A stretch of DNA of 64,000 bases. It comes from Cupriavidus consociatus. Lineage in GTDB: Bacteria > Pseudomonadota > Gammaproteobacteria > Burkholderiales > Burkholderiaceae. Positions 58,977 through 64,000 of this stretch are shown here, piece after piece. Location: NCBI RefSeq assembly GCF_017814975.1, contig NZ_JAGIQA010000008.1:186001-250000 (forward strand), given 5' to 3'. A program made the translations under genes and the position numbers. The notes below the pieces were generated by a model. The model did not search any database. It was given only the letters and a program-made list of their open reading frames with translations, and was not told the DNA's origin. Position 1 is the first letter of the stretch; each line of letters begins with the position of its first letter.

Positions 58977-60038
58977 ATGTCTACCGATCCTGGGATGCGA
59001 GATGCCGTTGAGACCGGCCAACCCGTGAAGCCGATCACGCTGGCGTTGCAAGGCGGAGGTGCCCATGGCGCCTTTGCCTGGGGCGTGCTGGACCGCCTGC
59101 TCGAAGACGGCCGGCTTGCGATCGAGGGCGTCAGCGCCACCAGTGCCGGCGCAATGAATGCCGCGGTGCTCGCGTACGGCCTGCTCCAGGGCGGGCCGCC
59201 GCGCGCCCGCACTGCCCTGCACGACTTCTGGCGGGACGTTGCCAGCGCCGCGCGCGCCAGCAGCCCGTTCCGCAAGCTGCCATGGGAGAACCTGCTGCAC
59301 AACGGCTACGGGCTCGACTACTCGCCGATGTACCTGCTGACGGACATGATGCTGCGCGTACTGTCGCCCTACCAGTTCAACCCGCTCAACTTCAACCCGC
59401 TGCGCGACATCCTGGGCCGGCACGTCGACTTTTCCGCCCTTAACCAGCATTGCCCGATTCACCTCTACCTGTGCGCGACCAATGTCGAAACCGGCAAGGT
59501 ACGCGTTTTCTCTCGCGAAGACATCTGCCTGAAGGCTGTGCTGGCTTCTGCCTGCCTGCCGTTCCTGTTCCAGGCGGTGGAAATCGACGGCGAACACTAC
59601 TGGGACGGCGGCTATGTCGGCAATCCCGCCATCTTCCCGCTGATCTACAACTGTGGCGCGCGGGATGTGGTGATCGTCCATATCAATCCCATCGTGCGCA
59701 AGGGGGTGCCGAAGACCGCCGCGGAGATCCTCAATCGCATCAACGAGGTCAGCTTTAACTCCTCGTTGATCCGCGAACTGCGCGCGATCAGCTTCGTCAC
59801 CAGGCTCATCCAGGATGGCAAGGTCACAAGCGGGGAGATGAAGGAAATGCTGATCCACTCGATCCGCTCTGACCAGACCATGATGGCGCTCGGCGTCTCC
59901 AGCAAGCTCAATGCCGACTGGGACTTCCTTTGCTACCTGCGCGATCAGGGCAGGGATGAGGCCGGGCGCTGGCTGCAGCAGAACTACAGCGCGATCGGTG
60001 AACGGTGCACCGTCGACCTGCAACAGGAGTTTCTATGA
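58977..60038 (+). CDS. Patatin-like phospholipase
   Basis: 353 residues from MSTDPGMRD with GAGGAA upstream. Patatin motifs: ITLALQGGGAHGAFAWGVLDRLLE (oxyanion glycines), nucleophile segment GVSATSAGAMNAAVLAYG (Ser in A-T-S-A-G, with Ala where the family usually has Gly), and the dyad Asp in HYWDGGYVGNPAIFPL. Often found next to 3-hydroxybutyrate dehydrogenase in this group of bacteria; may act on lipids or polyester-associated substrates. Its TGA overlaps a possible ATG of the next frame. Confidence 0.93.
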   Translation: MSTDPGMRDAVETGQPVKPITLALQGGGAHGAFAWGVLDRLLEDGRLAIEGVSATSAGAMNAAVLAYGLLQGGPPRARTALHDFWRDVASAARASSPFRKLPWENLLHNGYGLDYSPMYLLTDMMLRVLSPYQFNPLNFNPLRDILGRHVDFSALNQHCPIHLYLCATNVETGKVRVFSREDICLKAVLASACLPFLFQAVEIDGEHYWDGGYVGNPAIFPLIYNCGARDVVIVHINPIVRKGVPKTAAEILNRINEVSFNSSLIRELRAISFVTRLIQDGKVTSGEMKEMLIHSIRSDQTMMALGVSSKLNADWDFLCYLRDQGRDEAGRWLQQNYSAIGERCTVDLQQEFL

Positions 60039-60100
60039 TCCACCACGTAGCGCCACCGAAGCGGTTGGCGCGGATTCCCCACTCCACGGAGACCAGTACC

Positions 60101-60607
60101 ATGACTACCACCAAGCAAGCCGTACCCGTCTGGCATCGCGTGGTGCGCGGCGCGATCGTCACCGCCACCTTGTCCCTCGCCTCCGTGATGGCCTACGCTG
60201 GCGAGTGCCCCGCGGACAAGCGCGTCGCGGATGGCCAAGGGCAACGGCCGGGGGCGACAGAACCCAAGGGCGTTACCGATACCGTGCGCGCCTCGACCGA
60301 CCTGTCGAAGGAGCCGGCCGCCGTAGCGGGACGCCTGCTGCGACTGCGCCAGCTCGAGGTGCAGCCCGGTGGCATTGTGCCTTGGCACAGCCACAACAAC
60401 CGCCCGGCAATCATCTATATCGTCTCCGGCGAGATCGTGGAATATGCGAGCAACTGCGCGGTTCCGATCGTACACCGCGCCGGCGACGTGACCGCGGAGA
60501 AGAACGGGACTTCCCACTGGTGGAGGAATGAAGGCGGCCGCCCCGCGGTCCTGCTGTCGTCCGATCTCTTCCCCGTCGAAATGAAAATGGACCCCCATAC
60601 CATGTGA
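60101..60607 (+). CDS. Exported cupin-domain protein
   Basis: 168 residues from MTTTKQAVPVW, giving a signal peptide that ends near SVMAYAGECP; an earlier in-frame ATG at 60035 overlaps the patatin stop. Cupin barrel: LEVQPGGIVPWHSHNNRPAIIYIVSGEIVEYASNC (metal His pair in WHSHN) and GTSHWWRNEGGRPAVLLSSD. Probably a periplasmic metal-binding protein; no specific reaction can be assigned. Sits between patatin and the YeeE transporter. Confidence 0.86.
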   Translation: MTTTKQAVPVWHRVVRGAIVTATLSLASVMAYAGECPADKRVADGQGQRPGATEPKGVTDTVRASTDLSKEPAAVAGRLLRLRQLEVQPGGIVPWHSHNNRPAIIYIVSGEIVEYASNCAVPIVHRAGDVTAEKNGTSHWWRNEGGRPAVLLSSDLFPVEMKMDPHTM

Positions 60608-60652
60608 ACAGGTGTGCGGCGGCTACCTACGCATGCCGAGGATGAAGCACCC

Positions 60653-61714
60653 ATGACACGCATGCTGCTGAGTCTCTCCTTTGCCGGCGCCCTGCTTTGC
60701 GCCGCCGTGATGGGATTCGCCATCCAGCGCGGCGCAACGTGCGCGGTCGCCGCGGTCAGCGAGATCACGTCATCGCGCAGTTGCAAGCGCCTCCTTGCCA
60801 TGGCAGAAGCCTCACTGTACGTGTGTGGCGGCTTGCTGATCGCGCAGCGCTTGCGTCTGCTTCCGGCCATGCCGTCCGGCTATCCAGTCGATGTCCTGAC
60901 CGTCCTGGGAGGCGCCCTGCTCGGGCTGGGCGCCTACATCAATGGCGCGTGCGTATTTGGCGCCGTCGCCAGGCTGGGCAGCGGACAATGGGCGTACGCT
61001 GCCACGCCCATCGGATATTACGTGGGCTGCGTTGGGCTGCTTGCACTGTGGCCGCAAGCGGAGCGCCAGGTGCTCGCGGCCACCTCTCCGGTATGGCGGG
61101 CTGCGCCGCTCCTGACAGTGCTGTTCCTTCTTTTCGTCGGATGGCGGCTGCTCTGTCCATGGCTCCGGGCGAGACGGAAAGGCGCTCGTGCAAGGCTGGA
61201 GCAGAGATGGCATGAACGTGTTGCCGCGCGGATCTGGTCGCCGCACCACGCCACGACGATGATCGGCCTAGCATTCCTGCTCCTCCTCTTGCTGGCAGGC
61301 GCGTGGTCATACACAGAGGTATTGGCCGAACTGGCACGTGGCGGCGCTGACATGCTGCCGGCACGGGCATTGTTGTCGCTGGGGTTGCTCGCCGGTGCAA
61401 TCCTCGGGGGGAAGAGTGGCGGCCGCCTCGACGGGCCCGGGATTTCCTTTGCGCAATGTCTGCGGTGCTTCACGGGCGGCGCCATCATGGGCTGGGGCAG
61501 CCTGCTGATTCCCGGAGGGAACGACGGGCTGCTGCTGGTCGGCATGCCGCTACTGTGGCCGTATGCGTGGATCGCGTTCGGCACGATGTGCGTCACCATC
61601 GCGTTTGCGCAATGGCTCCAGCGTCAGCTTGGACAGTCCGTTGCGACCCCGGGCGCGCTGCAGGAGCCAGACCAGTCGTGTTGCACTGGTGACAGCCTGA
61701 AGGAGAAAGCATGA
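60653..61714 (+). CDS. YeeE/YedE-family transporter (thiosulfate/sulfur transport type)
   Basis: 353 residues from MTRMLLSLSF, about nine hydrophobic helices. Family motifs with the paired half-sites: FAIQRGATCAVAAVSEI, LLGLGAYINGACVFGAVARLGSGQ, LGGKSGGRLDG and CFTGGAIMGWGSLLIPGGNDGLLL. Cys residues in such motifs pass sulfur species through the membrane. The C-terminus ends with CCTGDSLKEKA. Its stop overlaps the second BufA-like start as ATGA, so the two are translationally coupled. Possible link: sulfur supply or thiol export for a cysteine-rich peptide. Confidence 0.9.
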   Translation: MTRMLLSLSFAGALLCAAVMGFAIQRGATCAVAAVSEITSSRSCKRLLAMAEASLYVCGGLLIAQRLRLLPAMPSGYPVDVLTVLGGALLGLGAYINGACVFGAVARLGSGQWAYAATPIGYYVGCVGLLALWPQAERQVLAATSPVWRAAPLLTVLFLLFVGWRLLCPWLRARRKGARARLEQRWHERVAARIWSPHHATTMIGLAFLLLLLLAGAWSYTEVLAELARGGADMLPARALLSLGLLAGAILGGKSGGRLDGPGISFAQCLRCFTGGAIMGWGSLLIPGGNDGLLLVGMPLLWPYAWIAFGTMCVTIAFAQWLQRQLGQSVATPGALQEPDQSCCTGDSLKEKA

Positions 61715-61998
61715 GCCACCGTATCGGAAACGCACTGGTGATTGCGAGCGCGCTCGCCGCCGTCGGGCTTGCGCTCAAGCAGAACACGCATCTGCTGGCC
61801 AGTTCCCCGGCACACTTTGCCCTAGCCCGTGAACGGTGCTTCGGCGTAGCCAGGGCAGGGAAAAACGACTGCGGCACCGCGCTGCACGCTTGCGCTGGCC
61901 ACGCCCGCTACGACGCCGCCGGCGATGAATGGCTGATGTTGCCCGCCGGTACCTGCGCGCGGATCGCGGGTGGCAGCCTCAAGCCTGCCACATCCTGA
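61711..61998 (+). CDS. Second DUF2282 BufA-like precursor
   Basis: 95 residues. N-terminal hydrophobic signal (IGNALVIASALAAVGLAL), then ERCFGVARAGKNDCGTALHACAG and LPAGTCARIAGGSL, the DUF2282 core with the same four-cysteine spacing as BufA at 55789. It lacks the Ala/Lys-rich tail. Coupled to the YeeE/YedE gene by ATGA overlap. No second DUF692 gene is nearby, so BufB/BufC at 52105-53728 may serve both precursors. Confidence 0.88.
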   Translation: MSHRIGNALVIASALAAVGLALKQNTHLLASSPAHFALARERCFGVARAGKNDCGTALHACAGHARYDAAGDEWLMLPAGTCARIAGGSLKPATS

Positions 61999-62020
61999 GC
62001 AGCGGCCGCGGGACAGGGCG

Positions 62021-63436
62021 ATGCAAAAGAATGGACAGATGATGCCGGCACAGCACCGGCAGCAATCGGAGCGTGTCACGGCAAGCATGGCAGAAGACAT
62101 TACAGCGAAGCTCGTCGCGTTGCGCAAGGGCATGCAGTTGCCGCCACGAGTACGGCGGGAGTTGGAGCGTGAACAGTACCTGAGTGAGTTGCTGGTGACG
62201 TCACTGCAACTGCTGGTGCTGCTGCTGTTTACGGTCCTCTATCTCGCAACTCCCCCGGGCTTTTCCCCCGACGCGCCCGTGCGCGCGGTACCACTTGGAA
62301 TCACCCTGTTCGCGGTGCTGGCCATGGTCCGGCTCTACCTTGCCATGACCGGGCAACTCGCCAACTGGATGGTGGGATTGAGCGTGGTGGCCGAAATGGC
62401 GGTCCTGATTCTCGTCATCTGGGCGTATCACTTGCAGTATGAGCAGCCAGCCCAGATGTCCCTGAAAACTGCCGAATTCACCTATATCTTCAGCCTGATC
62501 GCCTTGCGGGCCTTGCGCTTCGAACCGCTCTGGGTGGCGCTGTCGGGCCTCACAGCGACGTTGGGCTGGCTGCTCTTGTTGCACTACGCACTGACAAACG
62601 CGAGCGGCAACCCTGTCACCTGGGACTACGTCACGGCACTACGCTCGACGCAGATCCACTACGGCGCGGAGTTCGACAAGCTACTTTCCATCCTGATCGT
62701 CAGCGCCGTGCTGGCCCTGGCCCTGGCTAGGGCACGCGGCTTTGTGGTCAAGGCCGTCAAGGGCCAGCAGGCGGTCGCGGACCTGTCGATGTTCTTTGAC
62801 GATTCCGTGGCCCATCGCATTACCGACTCGGAAGCCATTGTCATGGCCGGCCACGCCGAATTGCGCGAGGCATCGGTTGTGTTCCTCGACATGCGTGGCT
62901 TTACCCAGGCGACTGCCATGCTACAGCCGTCCGCACTGATCCAATTGCTGGGCGAGTACCAAAGCCTGGTGGTGCCGATTGTCAAAGCGCATGGCGGCAG
63001 CATAGACAAGTTCATGGGCGACGGCATCCTTGCCAGCTTTGGCGCCGTTACCGCCGACGACTGCCATGCGGCAAATGCCTTGCGTGCCATCGATGCCATC
63101 ATGGAAGCTGTTGACTTATGGCGGATCCGGCGGCAGTCCCGCGGTCAGCCAGCACCTGACGTTGGCGCCGGCATGGCTAGTGGCCCGGTCCTGTTCGGCA
63201 TACTTGGGCATGGCAGCCGCCTCGAGTACACGGTGATTGGCGATACGGTCAATCTTGCGGCCAAGCTGGAGAAGCAGAACAAGACCCTGGGAACGCGAGG
63301 CCTCACCACGCAGGCCAGCTATCAGCGAGCTCGCATGCAGGGCTATCCTGGCGACAAGCACGTCCTTCCCGAGCAGCCTGTCGGCGGCATAAGCGGCACG
63401 ATGCAGTTGGTGGTCCTGGCACTGGCAGATGCCTGA
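62021..63436 (+). CDS. Membrane class III adenylate/guanylate cyclase
   Basis: 471 residues from MQKNGQMMPAQ; later starts at 62039/62042 are possible. N-terminal half has about six membrane helices (TSLQLLVLLLFTVLYLA, VGLSVVAEMAVLILVIWAY, ILIVSAVLALALARA). Catalytic domain (about 270-450): REASVVFLDMRGFTQATAMLQP (metal Asp), GGSIDKFMGDGILASFGAV (second Asp), AGMASGPVLFGILGHGSRLEYTVIGDTVNLAAKLE. Makes a cyclic nucleotide in response to an unknown membrane signal. Follows the second precursor by 22 bases and may be in the same operon. Confidence 0.92.
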   Translation: MQKNGQMMPAQHRQQSERVTASMAEDITAKLVALRKGMQLPPRVRRELEREQYLSELLVTSLQLLVLLLFTVLYLATPPGFSPDAPVRAVPLGITLFAVLAMVRLYLAMTGQLANWMVGLSVVAEMAVLILVIWAYHLQYEQPAQMSLKTAEFTYIFSLIALRALRFEPLWVALSGLTATLGWLLLLHYALTNASGNPVTWDYVTALRSTQIHYGAEFDKLLSILIVSAVLALALARARGFVVKAVKGQQAVADLSMFFDDSVAHRITDSEAIVMAGHAELREASVVFLDMRGFTQATAMLQPSALIQLLGEYQSLVVPIVKAHGGSIDKFMGDGILASFGAVTADDCHAANALRAIDAIMEAVDLWRIRRQSRGQPAPDVGAGMASGPVLFGILGHGSRLEYTVIGDTVNLAAKLEKQNKTLGTRGLTTQASYQRARMQGYPGDKHVLPEQPVGGISGTMQLVVLALADA

Positions 63437-63826
63437 TTCCTGTCCAATGTCAGGCCGTATGGCTCGCGGATCGCCGCCCAAGCTGCTGCAGATACTCAAT
63501 GCGATCTCGCGCAAGCGCGGCTCGCTGCGTTTGTCCGTTAGCGCGTAATCCACATCCGCGCTGGTCCAATAGGAGACCGTGCCAAAATGGGGGCTGATTA
63601 GGCGGCAGGGCGATGGACTTCGTCTCCGGCGATGGAGGGATATCCGCGCGTTGCCGCACAGGAAATCGTGGGCGCGCCGTCTAACTTATGGTCCGGGCAG
63701 ACAATCCGTCGGTGCTGGACGCCGGCTGGCATATGCTGTCTCCATTCTAACGCCAACACTGACACGTATCCTGGCGTCGAACATAGTCGTTCGAGCTTTG
63801 AACTCAAGACAGTATTGATCGGCAAG
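63437..63826. other. Intergenic region
   Basis: No convincing gene on either strand. GCCTGA (63431-63436) and TCAGGC (63450-63455) form a short hairpin at the cyclase stop codon, a weak terminator candidate. Confidence 0.4.
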
Positions 63827-64000
63827 TTATGCAGTGCTCTTACGAAGCATCCGGCTATATGAAATCAGCATCTTGGCAAATTCTCCCGTAATGGGAGGTA
63901 GCGGCACGGCAGTCCGATGCACCAGGCATAGGTCCGCCGGCGGGATGGGTTCGGCAATCTTAATCTCGCGCAAGGCATCCATGAACCCCTCCTGCTCGAG
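63827..64000 (-). CDS. LysR-type regulator, C-terminal part at window edge
   Basis: 57 codons are open from the right edge to a TAA stop at 63827-63829: LEQEGFMDALREIKIAEPIP, then PADLCLVHRTAVPLPPITGEFAKMLISYSR and MLRKSTA. The pattern (L-x-x-I, then LVHR...PL-P-x-x-x-x-F-x-x-M) is the usual end of a LysR effector domain. The gene continues beyond the window. A full-length match is needed to be sure of the family. Confidence 0.7.
   Translation of the reverse strand, partial: LEQEGFMDALREIKIAEPIPPADLCLVHRTAVPLPPITGEFAKMLISYSRMLRKSTA

Overview
The window is GC-rich, densely coded DNA from a Burkholderiales bacterium, most likely Cupriavidus or a close relative. I infer this from the many Bug/TctC periplasmic receptors (seven genes or remnants), a betaproteobacterial porin, a 2-methylcitrate dehydratase (PrpD) locus, a 3-hydroxybutyrate dehydrogenase/patatin pair and a DUF2282/DUF692/DUF2063/DoxX (bufferin) cluster. 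I saw no rRNA, tRNA, CRISPR array, phage block or intact insertion sequence.

Layout. 1-0.7 kb: the 3' end of a porin. 0.9-19.5 kb: a long, mostly minus-strand catabolic region with prpD, a scrambled prpF pseudogene, an IclR regulator, an MmgE/PrpD paralogue, alpha/beta hydrolase, ADP-forming acyl-CoA synthetase, enoyl-CoA hydratase, SMP-30 lactonase, amidohydrolase, TauD-type dioxygenase, class II aldolase and several Bug receptors, three of them broken. A LysR gene at 18.6 kb probably controls it: the inverted repeat ATTCCA/TGGAAT occurs at three promoters. 19.9-28.8 kb: a second catabolic unit (aldehyde dehydrogenase, class II aldolase, LysR, GMC oxidoreductase, MBL hydrolase, Bug receptor, AAHS-type MFS transporter) with its own operator, TTCATAG...CTAT(G)AA, at two promoters. 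28.9-32.5 kb: DUF924, LtrA-like, a small membrane protein, and an SDR with a divergent LysR.

32.9-44.6 kb: two epoxide hydrolases, an LRAT/NC-type protein and an Ohr peroxidase surround a 1834-residue kinase hybrid (Ser/Thr-kinase-like, ATPase, GAF, PAS and histidine kinase), a single-domain receiver and a FixJ-type regulator. A 16-bp palindromic operator lies before four of these units. Three of the genes share a repeated leader of about 240 bp running from that operator into the first codons. I read this as a compact FixJ-type stress regulon and regard it as the most interesting structure here.

45-51.8 kb: two small secreted proteins with a repeated (D/N)-(P/V)-(Y/F)-T-D-G-A-R motif, a PAS/histidine-kinase/receiver hybrid, a sensor without output domain, and several eroded genes (response regulator, SDR, MaoC chimera, VapC, an unknown). 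52.1-63.4 kb: a bufferin (copper-binding RiPP) locus with BufB, BufC, an OmpR-type two-component system, BufA precursor, DoxX, an NDH-2-like flavoprotein, 3-hydroxybutyrate dehydrogenase, patatin, cupin, YeeE/YedE transporter, a second BufA-like precursor and a membrane adenylate cyclase. The right edge holds the 3' end of a LysR gene.
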